Part shown: positions 8,492-21,076 of the stretch, one piece after another
Layout: each line of letters opens with the position of its first letter
How positions within the stretch are numbered: position 1 is the stretch's first letter
Source of the DNA: Motiliproteus sp041586735
GTDB taxonomy: Bacteria > Pseudomonadota > Gammaproteobacteria > Pseudomonadales > Balneatricaceae
Direction of reading: 5' to 3'
DNA length: 64,000 bases
Assembly: GCA_041586735.1 (NCBI GenBank)
Contig: JBFGZQ010000016.1
Coordinates: 11,486 to 75,485 of the forward strand
Position numbers and translations under genes: made by a program
Notes under the pieces: generated by a model
Databases searched by the model: none
What the model was told of the DNA's origin: nothing
Seen by the model: the letters and a program-made list of their open reading frames with translations, nothing else

Positions 8492-10567
8492 CTAGTTAAA
8501 ACGGTAATTCACGCCGATATAAGCCGTCCGCGGCTCGCCTGGTGCGAATTCGAATTTCTCCGGACCAAAGCCTGCCGGAGAGTAACTGGCCGCAGTGGCG
8601 TAACGTTCATCCATCAGGTTGGTGACCCGCCCGTAGACTTCCAGGCTGTTCTGCAACAGATAATTGACCCGTAGGTTGAGCAGATCATGACCCTTGTACT
8701 TATGGGTATTGGCCTGATCCATCCAATAACTGCCTAAACGGACCCACTCCAGCTCTGCTCGGCCGCCATTGAGCATCACGGGACGATAGCTCAACCTGGT
8801 ATTGGCTATTTCACGGGGCGCTGATTCCATTTCATTACCGCTGTAGTGGGTGGTGCTATCAGGGCGCCATTGCTCATAGGTATGCTTGGCATAGGCATAA
8901 GACAGGTCGAGACGCAGCTGGCCGGTCAGCTCTTTTCCGGCACCGATTTCGATACCTCGGTGTACGGTTTCACCGGCATTCATCGTGGTGCGAGAGCCGT
9001 CAATTTCACGGTAGGTGAGGATGTCGTCATCCTTACTCATATAATAAACCGAGGCTTCATAGTTGATCTGCAGCGCGGTTTTACCCCGAATACCCAGTTC
9101 ATAGCTATTTGTTTTAATGGCTTTCAGATCTACGCTGCTGGTGGCCTGGCCCTGGCGGAACAGCTGACTTTCCGAAGGCACCCGAAAGCCATGACGATAA
9201 GATGCAAAGCCGCTCATCGTTGGGCTGAAGCCATACGTAGCGCCTAGCTTGGGACTCAGATGGTCGAAATTTACGCGCGTATCAGCGGGGCGACGATGTT
9301 TACCGGTCGTCACCACGCTGAGGTTATTGTCGTAGTCGTACTGCATATGGTCATAACGCAGTCCAGCGTTCAGGCGCAGCTTCTCCACCGGTGAGGTCTC
9401 GACATGCACGTAAGGAGAGATGCCGGTGTAGTCGACATCGTAATCATACAGCAGCTCGTTTTTTACATAGCTGGTGTAAATGCCGCCAACCTTGGTGGGC
9501 GTGATACGGTGCTCTTGCCGTCCGCCCGGGCTGTAATCCAAATCGGTACCAACAATCAGCCGGGTATTGTAGGGGGCGTAGTCCTTGCGGTATTTCAGCA
9601 GTACTCCCACCGAGTCGTTGTTGGTTTTATACACCGTAGGGTCATAGCTCAGTGCCCAGTTCGGCAGCAGCTCCATATAGTTGTGCCTGGCGTAAGGGGT
9701 CAGGCTGAGCAGGGTGTCGCCATCTTCCTGTTCATAAGCACTGGACAGGCGTAGCGCCTGCACATCACGGTATGAGATAGGGGTGTAATTCAAGGTTGGG
9801 TTGTTTAGATAATCCGCTTCCAACAGTCGTGAGGAGCCGGCTGTTTGTTGATCGATATTGGAACCGGAAATAACCGTTTTTAACGTCGCACCACTGTCGA
9901 GAAAACGATCCCATCTAAGCGTCGCACTCTGGCGCTCATACGCGGTATCCTTGCGCCAACCGTCGGTTTTGGTCAGGTTCAGATCGGCACGCACGCCGTC
10001 ACTATCCCCGCTATCGCCACCGCTGAGTAGCAGCCGCTGCCAGCCGTGTTCACCTGTTTCTACGCCCAGCTCCACCTCCCCTGCCTGTGGCGGTGCTTTC
10101 GTCAAGACGTTCACCACCGCACCGATCGCATCGCTGCCGAACAGGGCGGTTCCCGGACCCTTTGAAACTTCGACTCCGGCCGCCTGAGGGACGTTGATTT
10201 CATACAGCGCGTTATGGTTAAAAAAACCGGTAGAACGACTGGGAATACCGTCTTCAAGATAAAGATACAGTGCCTGGGTGGTGATAGGCTGACGAATAGC
10301 GGTCATGTGGCCTTCGCCACCGGTAACGTTGACATGAACACCGGGCATCCGTCCCATGATTTCACCGGGGTGGGCCGGTTTGATCTCTTCTATTTGCTGC
10401 TGCGAGGTGGTGCTGACGGTTCCGGAGGTTTCAGATTTAAGCGTCGCTTCCCGAGTGCCGGTGACGGTGATTTCACCCGCCAGTTCTGGTTCCGCGGCAT
10501 AGATCGGCGTAGCCGTCAGCGCCACAACCCCAGCTATGGCCAAACCGAGAGGTGTTTTTTTATACAT
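8492..10567 (-). CDS. TonB-dependent outer-membrane receptor
   Basis: A 691-residue receptor with a signal peptide (MYKKTPLGLAIAGVVALTA and on), a TonB box-like ITVTGTREA, a plug domain (about 45-155, with GVEVSKGPGTALFGSDAIGA) and a C-terminal 22-strand barrel ending in YIGVNYRFN. It actively imports a scarce ligand using energy from TonB-ExbB-ExbD. The substrate cannot be read from the sequence. Its neighbours (dedicated TonB system, DUF2946 protein, propeller with CECC and CPHH, CPPC thioredoxin) favour a metal or metal complex over a sugar. It is the fifth gene of the operon. Confidence 0.9.
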   Translation of the reverse strand: MYKKTPLGLAIAGVVALTATPIYAAEPELAGEITVTGTREATLKSETSGTVSTTSQQQIEEIKPAHPGEIMGRMPGVHVNVTGGEGHMTAIRQPITTQALYLYLEDGIPSRSTGFFNHNALYEINVPQAAGVEVSKGPGTALFGSDAIGAVVNVLTKAPPQAGEVELGVETGEHGWQRLLLSGGDSGDSDGVRADLNLTKTDGWRKDTAYERQSATLRWDRFLDSGATLKTVISGSNIDQQTAGSSRLLEADYLNNPTLNYTPISYRDVQALRLSSAYEQEDGDTLLSLTPYARHNYMELLPNWALSYDPTVYKTNNDSVGVLLKYRKDYAPYNTRLIVGTDLDYSPGGRQEHRITPTKVGGIYTSYVKNELLYDYDVDYTGISPYVHVETSPVEKLRLNAGLRYDHMQYDYDNNLSVVTTGKHRRPADTRVNFDHLSPKLGATYGFSPTMSGFASYRHGFRVPSESQLFRQGQATSSVDLKAIKTNSYELGIRGKTALQINYEASVYYMSKDDDILTYREIDGSRTTMNAGETVHRGIEIGAGKELTGQLRLDLSYAYAKHTYEQWRPDSTTHYSGNEMESAPREIANTRLSYRPVMLNGGRAELEWVRLGSYWMDQANTHKYKGHDLLNLRVNYLLQNSLEVYGRVTNLMDERYATAASYSPAGFGPEKFEFAPGEPRTAYIGVNYRFN

Positions 10568-10595
10568 ACAAAAGCCTTTACGTTGATTTTAAAAT

Positions 10596-11368
<773 letters not shown>

Positions 11369-11372
<4 letters not shown>

Positions 11373-11767
11373 GGTTGCTCGGTCATGATGTCCACCGATT
11401 CCGCACCCGCCGAGCGAGCGTAATCGATCACTTTGACTGCCAAACCCAGCTGGGATTGCGTATCTCCGCGCAAGCGCACTCTGCGTTTATCCGGTGCCTC
11501 AAGAGCCGACCGCATGCGCTGCATGAGCATCTCCTCAGCAACGATTTCAGCGTCTATGCGAATGCTGTCATCCGCGCCGAGGATGACGTTGACATAGGGG
11601 GTTTCACTGGGGGTCGTGCCGCTGCTGGCCTGAGGTAAATCAATGGCCATAGACTCCTCGTCAACAAAATGCGCGGTCAGCATAAAAAATACCAACAACA
11701 GAAAGACCACATCGATCAAGGGCGTCAAATTCAGTACGCTATTCGAGTAGCGACGCTTATAATCCAT
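11369..11767 (-). CDS. exbD: ExbD-type proton channel component
   Basis: A 132-residue inner-membrane protein with a single N-terminal transmembrane helix (about 15-33). It contains the LTPLIDVVFLLLVFFML stretch whose Asp carries protons in the ExbD/TolR family. It forms the motor complex with ExbB that powers TonB. It overlaps exbB upstream by 11 bases and tonB downstream by 4, so the three subunits are tightly coupled. Confidence 0.94.
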
Positions 11768-12425
11768 CGGTCACATCCTCCCAATGGGGCAAGGACACTT
11801 CGTTAACCGCGGTGCTACGATCGATCGGTCTTGCCCGTCGCTCCAGCAACAGAGAGCTGCAGTGCTGAATTGAAAGCATCCGTCGTTCCACCATGCCTTC
11901 TAGAAAATGCAGTAAAATCAACAGTGGAATAGCAACGGCCAAGCCAACGCCCGTGGTCAGCATCGCTTCCCAGATACCACCGGCTAGCGCTTGAGCATCC
12001 ACTTTGCCACCGGCAAGTTCGATCACCATAAAGGCTTTTATCATACCGGTGATCGTTCCCAGCAAGCCCAATAAAGGCGCGGTATTACCCAGCACCCCAA
12101 GGGTTCTTAGTCCCGATTCCATGCGCTGTAATTCAACCGCTTTGACACGATTGGCAACGGCCATCAGGTCGCTGACGCCCTCACGGTCTGCGTCGATAAC
12201 GGCCGCAATAACTCGGCCTTCTGGGTTGCGTTGGTCGCTAATGTTGTCGGCTGCATCCTGCTGATCGAGCAGTTTGCCTAACTGGGCTACCAGCTGCTGA
12301 GGGAATTCGGTGTTGCGGAGCAGCAGGATATAGCGCTCGAATACGATAGCCAGTCCGATAACGGAATAAGCGGCCAGAATCCAAACCACTGGCCCGCCTT
12401 TGGATAATAGATCGGTGATCATCAT
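11757..12425 (-). CDS. exbB: ExbB-type proton channel component (MotA/TolQ/ExbB family)
   Basis: A 222-residue inner-membrane protein with three hydrophobic segments (about 12-30, 108-135 and 150-172) and the family signature LGNTAPLLGLLGTITGMI in the second. ExbB surrounds the ExbD helix and forms the stator of the proton-driven TonB motor. Two ATG codons lie in tandem at the start, and the ribosome site is weak. It lies downstream of the DUF2946 gene after a 243-bp gap in which I see no convincing gene. Confidence 0.93.
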   Translation of the reverse strand: MMITDLLSKGGPVVWILAAYSVIGLAIVFERYILLLRNTEFPQQLVAQLGKLLDQQDAADNISDQRNPEGRVIAAVIDADREGVSDLMAVANRVKAVELQRMESGLRTLGVLGNTAPLLGLLGTITGMIKAFMVIELAGGKVDAQALAGGIWEAMLTTGVGLAVAIPLLILLHFLEGMVERRMLSIQHCSSLLLERRARPIDRSTAVNEVSLPHWEDVTDGL

Positions 12426-12668
12426 GGTGACTGCGCCTTATTTTCCAGGTTGGAACCTGGATGTCAGATAGAGCAGCTAACAACGCCCCCTTAGACGCCA
12501 TCACTAGCTGCGCAACATCAACGCGTCAGAGATTCCAGGCGGGGCAGTGGTAATAGCTGAGAAATGAATAGCAGGCGGGAATATGCGAGGCTCGATCGGA
12601 CAGCGACCCCTAATAACTAGGTGGTCAGTACCCATGCGGGTGCCTAAAAAAACGCCTGAACAACCCTG

Positions 12669-13076
12669 TTAGACGATAGGCGGTGAGCGTGCCGAGGTGG
12701 TATAGAGCAGAGGATCTATAACCGCAACGATGTTTTCTGGCAGAGGGACTTTTTGCTGTGAGGGCGCTTTGAGAGTATTCAGCGAGAGGGTCGTTAACGC
12801 CGATATATAGAGATGGGTTAGCGAGCAGAGCGGGCAATTCATAGATCCCTGATAAGACGAATGGTCTTGGGATTCTGTTGCACCCTCTTCAGCTAGCAGT
12901 ACGGTCTGTAGTCCCTGCAGTGTACAGAGTACAACCTGTTGGCCGCCTTCAGACTTTACTGAAGACGCAGCTGAGAGCAACGGAATAAATAACTGAATCA
13001 CCAGCAGCAGCCCAAGCAGGGCTGTTGACCAGCGCGGGTTAAGCCGGCTGAATTTTGTGATTAACTGCGGGTTCAT
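12669..13076 (-). CDS. DUF2946-like small exported protein
   Basis: A 135-residue protein with one hydrophobic segment (about 18-37) and three cysteines, C51 in VVLCTLQG and C81/C84 in MNCPLCSL, followed by a histidine. This arrangement resembles DUF2946 proteins, which often occur near copper and TonB genes. The function is unknown. As first gene of the TonB operon it may be a periplasmic metal sensor or chaperone, which is inference. The ribosome site before the ATG is poor. Confidence 0.65.
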   Translation of the reverse strand: MNPQLITKFSRLNPRWSTALLGLLLVIQLFIPLLSAASSVKSEGGQQVVLCTLQGLQTVLLAEEGATESQDHSSYQGSMNCPLCSLTHLYISALTTLSLNTLKAPSQQKVPLPENIVAVIDPLLYTTSARSPPIV

Positions 13077-13134
13077 ACTCTGTTCTTGCGACTGCCGCCG
13101 ATATGGGTAGTGGGGTTGGAGTTGTCGACAGGGT

Positions 13135-13160
13135 AATTGATTGTATTAAAACAATCAATT
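13135..13160. promoter_or_regulatory. Perfect palindrome upstream of the TonB operon (candidate operator)
   Basis: AATTGATTGT and ACAATCAATT form a perfect 10-bp inverted repeat with a 6-base centre, extendable by one T/A pair. It ends about 59 bases upstream of the DUF2946 start, where an operator would lie. A -35-like TTGATT sits inside it on the minus strand. It does not clearly match Fur, Zur or CueR consensus sequences. It has no T-run, so it is not a terminator. Confidence 0.5.
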
Positions 13161-13246
13161 AAACCCTTGCTAGCTGTCAATGATGTGGGTGGATGATGTT
13201 CGGATTAGTACGGCGGCGGTGGATAGCCGTGGGTTTAAGAGGTAGT

Positions 13247-13273
13247 AGAACCCCGCTGTTTAAGCGGGGTTCT
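13247..13273 (-). terminator. Hairpin downstream of gcvT
   Basis: AGAACCCCGCT and AGCGGGGTTCT form a perfect 11-bp GC-rich stem with a 5-base loop, 37 bases after the gcvT stop. No long T-run follows, so termination may be partial or bidirectional. Confidence 0.65.
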
Positions 13274-13309
13274 AAGCGCCATGCTGATCAAAGCCATGGA
13301 TCTTGGCTG

Positions 13310-14437
13310 TTAGCCCCTATAGTAGCGCTGCGGCACAAAGGGCGCCTTGGCAACATTCATCGCTAATGGTTTGCCGCGCACCAGCGCGAACACTTCGGTC
13401 TCTAGGGCTGCGTACTCGGTCGCTACATAGCCTATCGCCACCGGGACGCCGATGGTCGGTCCAAAGCTGCCGCTGGTCACCCTGCCAATAATATCGCCCT
13501 GGGCGTTGACCAGCTCCGAGCCTTCGCGGATCGGAGCTTTGCCCTGGCCGATCAAGCCGACGCGCTTGCGAGTGACCGCTTTGGTCTGGATCTGTTCAAG
13601 GATGATGTCGGCCCCGGGGAAACCACCGGCACGAGCACCGCCGTTCCGACGGATGGGGCTGATCGCCCACAACAGGCTGGCTTCGATCGGGGTGGTGGTC
13701 GCGTCGATATCGTGACCGTAAAGGCACAGGCCCGATTCCAGACGCAGCGAATCCCGGGCACCCAGGCCGATCGCCTCGACCTCGGGTTGTGCCAGCAGCA
13801 GGCGGGCGATCTGTTCGGCTTTATCGGCAGGGATGGAGATCTCGAAACCATCTTCGCCGGTATAGCCGGCACGGCCGATCAGGCAGTCGACGCCATCGAT
13901 GACGATGGCACGTGAATCCATAAACACCATGCTGGCGACCTCGGGTTGGATGCGCGCCAGCGCTGTGGCAGCCAGCGGACCTTGCAACGCGAGCAGGGCG
14001 CGATCTTCCAGTACCTCGATGTCGATGTTATCACCTAGGTGGGCGCGCAGGTGGGCGATATCCTGCGCTTTGCAGGCGGCGTTGACCACCACGAACAGCT
14101 GATCACCGAGGTTGCTGACCATCAGATCATCCATGATGCCGCCCTGGGCGTTGGTAAACAACGCATAACGCTGCTTGCCCAGCGGCAGATCGATGATGTC
14201 GACCGGTACCAATGCTTCCAGCGCCGCTGCGGCCCCTTCACCCTTGAGCAGTACCTGGCCCATATGCGAGACATCGAACAGACCAGCGCTGTCACGGGTC
14301 TGCAGGTGCTCTTTCTTGACGCCCAGCGGGTACTGCACCGGCATCTCATAACCCGCAAAGGGGACCATTTTGCCACCCAGTTCCAGGTGTAGGTCGTAGA
14401 GGGGGGTTCTGGCCAGGGGTGGATTAGATTCGGTCAT
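13310..14437 (-). CDS. gcvT: Glycine cleavage system T protein (aminomethyltransferase)
   Basis: GcvT moves the methylene group from the aminomethyl-lipoyl H protein to tetrahydrofolate and releases ammonia; it acts in the cytoplasm with GcvP, GcvH and Lpd. The 375-residue protein has the folate-binding signature GGIMDDLM with the catalytic Asp at about 104, the N-terminal FDVSHMGQ motif and the ARDSLRLE motif. GGAG precedes the ATG. It lies downstream of the symporter and is separated from it by a terminator, so it probably has its own promoter. Confidence 0.97.
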   Translation of the reverse strand: MTESNPPLARTPLYDLHLELGGKMVPFAGYEMPVQYPLGVKKEHLQTRDSAGLFDVSHMGQVLLKGEGAAAALEALVPVDIIDLPLGKQRYALFTNAQGGIMDDLMVSNLGDQLFVVVNAACKAQDIAHLRAHLGDNIDIEVLEDRALLALQGPLAATALARIQPEVASMVFMDSRAIVIDGVDCLIGRAGYTGEDGFEISIPADKAEQIARLLLAQPEVEAIGLGARDSLRLESGLCLYGHDIDATTTPIEASLLWAISPIRRNGGARAGGFPGADIILEQIQTKAVTRKRVGLIGQGKAPIREGSELVNAQGDIIGRVTSGSFGPTIGVPVAIGYVATEYAALETEVFALVRGKPLAMNVAKAPFVPQRYYRG

Positions 14438-14536
14438 GGCAGGCTCCGGTAGTTTGCTCTGAAGGGGGTTGTTATGGGAACGTTATGGGTTTTTTGGGTA
14501 GCCCACTAGAGATGAGCTATCGATGAACTATCCAAA

Positions 14537-14574
14537 AACCCCAAGAATGGGGGTGTCTCCTCCATTCTTGGGTT
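14537..14574 (-). terminator. Intrinsic terminator of the symporter gene
   Basis: On the minus strand a 13-bp stem (AACCCAAGAATGG pairing with CCATTCTTGGGGTT, one bulged base) is followed by a T-rich stretch. It lies between the symporter and gcvT, which suggests that transcription from the gcv block stops before gcvT. Confidence 0.75.
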
Positions 14575-14607
14575 CAAGGTTCAAGGTTCAGGGTTGCAGG
14601 CTACACC

Positions 14608-15990
14608 TCAAGATTGGATGCGGCTAGATCCTGCTGCCAGTCTCTGACGCTCGAAGTACTCGCGGGTCAGCTTAAAGACTACCGGGCTCAATAGTGCCAG
14701 TGCAATCAGGTTGGGGATCGCCATCATGGCATTAAGGGTATCAGCCAGTAACCAGACAAAGTCCAGGCTCACTATGGCGCCCACGGGTACCGCTAGGATC
14801 CAGAGAATGCGGAACGGCACGATCACCTTGACGCCGAACAGGTACTCGGCACAGCGTTCACCGTACAGGCTCCAACCCAGGATGGTGGTGAAGGCGAAGA
14901 TCGCTAGTGAGATCGCGACCAGGTAGTTACCCACGCCTGGCAGGGCATCGGCGAAAGCGGCCGAGGTTAGTGCCGCGCCCGACTCTCCTGAGGTCCAGAG
15001 GCCAGAGGTGATGATCACCAGACCGGTGATGGAGCAGATGATCAGGGTGTCAATAAACGTACCCAACATCGCGATCAGACCTTGACGTACCGGGTCTTTG
15101 GTTTGTGCCGATGCGTGTGCGATAGGCGCACTGCCTAGACCAGCTTCGTTAGAGAACACTCCTCGAGCCACACCGAAGCGGATCGCCATCCATACTGCTG
15201 CACCGGCAAAGCCACCTTCAGCCGCTGTGCTGGAAAAAGCGTGAGTGAAGATCAGATCAAGCGCATGCGGAATCGCATCGGCATTGACTGCCAGCACGCT
15301 CAGACCTGCCACCAGATAGGCAATAGCCATAAAAGGCACCAGCATACCGGCGACGTTGCCGATCCGCTTGATACCGCCGATTAACACCGCGCCGGTCAAT
15401 ACCATCAGGATAATACCGGTGATCCACATCGGCACCCCGAAGTTGGTTTCAATGACGCTGGCCACCGAGTTGGATTGCACGGTGTTACCGATACCAAAGC
15501 CGGCGATGGTACCGAATACCGCAAACATTGTACCCATCCAGGCCCACTTCTTACCCAGGCCGTTCTTGATGTAATACATCGGCCCACCAACGTGATTGCC
15601 GTGCTCGTCGACCTCTCGGTATTTAACTGCCAGTACCGCCTCGGAGTACTTGGTCGCCATACCGACCAGAGCTGTACACCACATCCAGAATAGCGCGCCG
15701 GGGCCGCCCAGGAAGATCGCGGTGGCGACACCGGCGATGTTACCGGTACCAACGGTGGCAGAGAGGGCGGTCATCAGGGCGTTGAAGGGTGATATTTCGC
15801 CCTCCTGCTGCTCGGCCGCTTTAGCGGTGCGGCCGTTCCACATTAGTTTGAAGCCGCTACCCACCTTTAGGATCGGCATCAATTTTAGGCCCAGTTGCAG
15901 GAACAGACCTACCCCTAGGATCAGTACCAGCATCATCGGTCCCCAGACGATGCCGTTTACGGTGTTGAGCAGCTCGGTGAGCATCTGCAT
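14608..15990 (-). CDS. Sodium:alanine/glycine symporter (AGCS family)
   Basis: A 460-residue, multi-helix inner-membrane transporter. The AGCS hallmarks are clear: FNALMTALSATVGTGNIAGV near residue 68, GGPMYYIKNGLG near 145 and the long-conserved GVFSNEAGLGSAPIAHA near 285. The family imports alanine or glycine with sodium. Its place among sdaA, glyA, gcvH, gcvP and gcvT strongly suggests that glycine (or serine/alanine) is the substrate feeding this catabolic block. Confidence 0.93.
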   Translation of the reverse strand: MQMLTELLNTVNGIVWGPMMLVLILGVGLFLQLGLKLMPILKVGSGFKLMWNGRTAKAAEQQEGEISPFNALMTALSATVGTGNIAGVATAIFLGGPGALFWMWCTALVGMATKYSEAVLAVKYREVDEHGNHVGGPMYYIKNGLGKKWAWMGTMFAVFGTIAGFGIGNTVQSNSVASVIETNFGVPMWITGIILMVLTGAVLIGGIKRIGNVAGMLVPFMAIAYLVAGLSVLAVNADAIPHALDLIFTHAFSSTAAEGGFAGAAVWMAIRFGVARGVFSNEAGLGSAPIAHASAQTKDPVRQGLIAMLGTFIDTLIICSITGLVIITSGLWTSGESGAALTSAAFADALPGVGNYLVAISLAIFAFTTILGWSLYGERCAEYLFGVKVIVPFRILWILAVPVGAIVSLDFVWLLADTLNAMMAIPNLIALALLSPVVFKLTREYFERQRLAAGSSRIQS

Positions 15991-16262
15991 GTGTGTCCCT
16001 CGTTATGATTATTTTGGCTATTGCCGGTTGGATTTGTACTGCGCTGGTATCAGCGGTGTTTCGATGCCGATACCTATACAATACAGTGGGCTAATTTACC
16101 CCATCAGACCCAGTCTTGCGGCGTATAAAATCTTGTAATTATTCATTATTCAGGTTAACAGCCTATATTTTTTGCCTTTTTTGGTGTTTTTAACGAAGCC
16201 TGTTGTTTGTTGGCCCATCCCGACCGCAGCGGCGTAGCAGGCCGCTGGTGTTCGAGTGCGGG

Positions 16263-19175
<2,913 letters not shown>

Positions 19176-19253
19176 AAGGCGTTCCTGTCACTGGACTGGC
19201 CACAAGGCCTAGAGTTTTTGATAGTAGAGCGGTGTTGTTCTAATCGTCGACTA

Positions 19254-19640
19254 TTAGTCGGCGATCAGCTCGGCGTAGGCCGTAGCATCCAGCAGGTTAG
19301 TGATAGCCGCGCTGTCGCTAACCTGGACCTTGACGATCCAACCGGCACCGAATGGATCGTCGTTGAGGGTCTCGGGCGCGTCTTCAAGCAGCTCGTTGAT
19401 GGCGATGATCTCGCCGGAAACAGGGCTGTAAACATCAGAAGCAGCCTTGACCGACTCGACCAGTGAGAAGGGCTCGCCGGCGCTGACCGCACTGCCAAGC
19501 TCGGGGATTTCGACGAATACTACGTCACCTAGCAGCTCCTGAGCATGCGCGGAGATGCCGATGGTGACGCTGCCGTCACCGTTATCCAGAACCCATTCGT
19601 GGCTTTTGGCAAAACGTAGGTTGGAAGAAATGTCGCTCAT
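19254..19640 (-). CDS. gcvH: Glycine cleavage system H protein
   Basis: The lipoyl carrier that shuttles the aminomethyl group between P, T and L proteins. The start at 19640 (MSDISSNLRFAKSHEW) is preferred over the longer frame opening at 19730, because family members begin here and AGGACAG lies upstream; this gives 128 residues, the usual length. The lipoylated lysine is K65 in LVESVKAASDVYSP. Confidence 0.97.
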   Translation of the reverse strand: MSDISSNLRFAKSHEWVLDNGDGSVTIGISAHAQELLGDVVFVEIPELGSAVSAGEPFSLVESVKAASDVYSPVSGEIIAINELLEDAPETLNDDPFGAGWIVKVQVSDSAAITNLLDATAYAELIAD

Positions 19641-19741
19641 AATTACTGTCCTGATTGTCAGTCTGTTATCGATAAAGTGGGGTGCCGGGTTTGGGTTGCC
19701 GGAATGAGAGTGCCGGGCGTGGCCCGACACTCTGGAGTCGG

Positions 19742-21046
19742 TTAACGGTACAGCGGGAAGCCCTGGCAGAGCGCCTCTACCTGCGCCAGTACCTGCTGCT
19801 CGACCGCCGAGTTATTCTCCGGATTGGCTGCCAGACCATCGAGAACATCGCTGATCAGGTGGCCGATACGCTGGAACTCCGCGACGCCAAAACCGCGGCT
19901 GGTGCCTGCGGGGGTACCCAGACGAATCCCAGAGGTGACCAGCGGCTTTTCCGGATCAAAGGGGATGCCGTTTTTATTACAGGTGATGCCCGCGCGCTCC
20001 AAACTCTCTTCGACCGCGTTGCCTTTGAGACCTTTGGGACGCAGATCAACCAGCATCAAATGGGTATCGGTGCCGCCGGTCACCAGGTCGCAACCGCGCT
20101 CGACCATCACCGCCGCCAGTGCTGTGGCGTTGTCGAGTACCTGCTGGATATAGGTGCTAAATTCGGGTTGCAGCGCCTCACCAAAGGCGACCGCCTTGGC
20201 GGCGATCACATGCATCAACGGGCCGCCCTGTAGACCTGGGAATACTGCCGAGTTGATCTTCTTGCCCAGCTCCAGATTGTTGGACAGGATCATCCCGCCA
20301 CGTGGGCCGCGCAGGGTCTTGTGGGTAGTGGTAGTGACCACATCGGCAAAAGGCAGCGGGCTGGGGTGTTTACCGGTAGCGATCAGGCCGGCGATGTGTG
20401 CCATATCGACCATCAGTAGTGCGCCGACCCGGTCGGCAATCTGACGGAATCGGCCAAAGTCCAGCTTGCGGGGAATTGCCGAACCGCCGGCGATGATCAG
20501 CTTAGGCTGGTGCTCGACCGCCAGTGCTTCGACCTGATCATAGTCGATTAGGCAGTCGCTTTCCCGGACCCCATACTGTACCGCATTGAACCATTTGCCC
20601 GACAGCGCCGGACGGGCGCCGTGGGTCAGGTGGCCGCCGGCATCCAGCGACATCCCCAGAATGGTATCGCCCGGTTGCAGCAGTGCCAGCAGCACCGCGC
20701 CGTTGGCTTGAGCCCCGGAGTGTGGCTGGACGTTGACATATTCACAGTTGAACAGCTGTTTGGCACGTTCGATCGCCAGGGTTTCCACCTCATCGACATA
20801 CTCGCAACCACCGTAGTAGCGGCGCCCTGAGTAGCCTTCGGCATACTTGTTGGTGAGGACCGTACCCTGAGCCTGCATCACCGCCTTGGAGACGATATTT
20901 TCGGAGGCGATCAGCTCGATCTGGCGCTGCTGACGGCTAAATTCGCGGTTAACCGATGCCTGAATAGCGGGGTCGATGTCAGCCATGTTGGCAGTGAAAA
21001 AAGCTTCGCGCTGGGCGTTGTTGGCATACAGTGGGCTGATGGTCAT
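19742..21046 (-). CDS. glyA: Serine hydroxymethyltransferase
   Basis: GlyA interconverts serine and glycine with tetrahydrofolate in the cytoplasm. The PLP lysine is K243 in TTTTHKTLRGPRGG, and the N-terminal IELIASENIVS motif is present. At 434 residues it carries about 17 more than E. coli GlyA, at the N-terminus. In this cluster it links glycine cleavage, which supplies methylene-THF, to serine made for the SdaA deaminase next door. It is about 30 bp downstream of sdaA. Confidence 0.98.
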   Translation of the reverse strand: MTISPLYANNAQREAFFTANMADIDPAIQASVNREFSRQQRQIELIASENIVSKAVMQAQGTVLTNKYAEGYSGRRYYGGCEYVDEVETLAIERAKQLFNCEYVNVQPHSGAQANGAVLLALLQPGDTILGMSLDAGGHLTHGARPALSGKWFNAVQYGVRESDCLIDYDQVEALAVEHQPKLIIAGGSAIPRKLDFGRFRQIADRVGALLMVDMAHIAGLIATGKHPSPLPFADVVTTTTHKTLRGPRGGMILSNNLELGKKINSAVFPGLQGGPLMHVIAAKAVAFGEALQPEFSTYIQQVLDNATALAAVMVERGCDLVTGGTDTHLMLVDLRPKGLKGNAVEESLERAGITCNKNGIPFDPEKPLVTSGIRLGTPAGTSRGFGVAEFQRIGHLISDVLDGLAANPENNSAVEQQVLAQVEALCQGFPLYR

Positions 21047-21076
21047 CTCAATTCCTCTTGTTATGATTCTGGGTGG

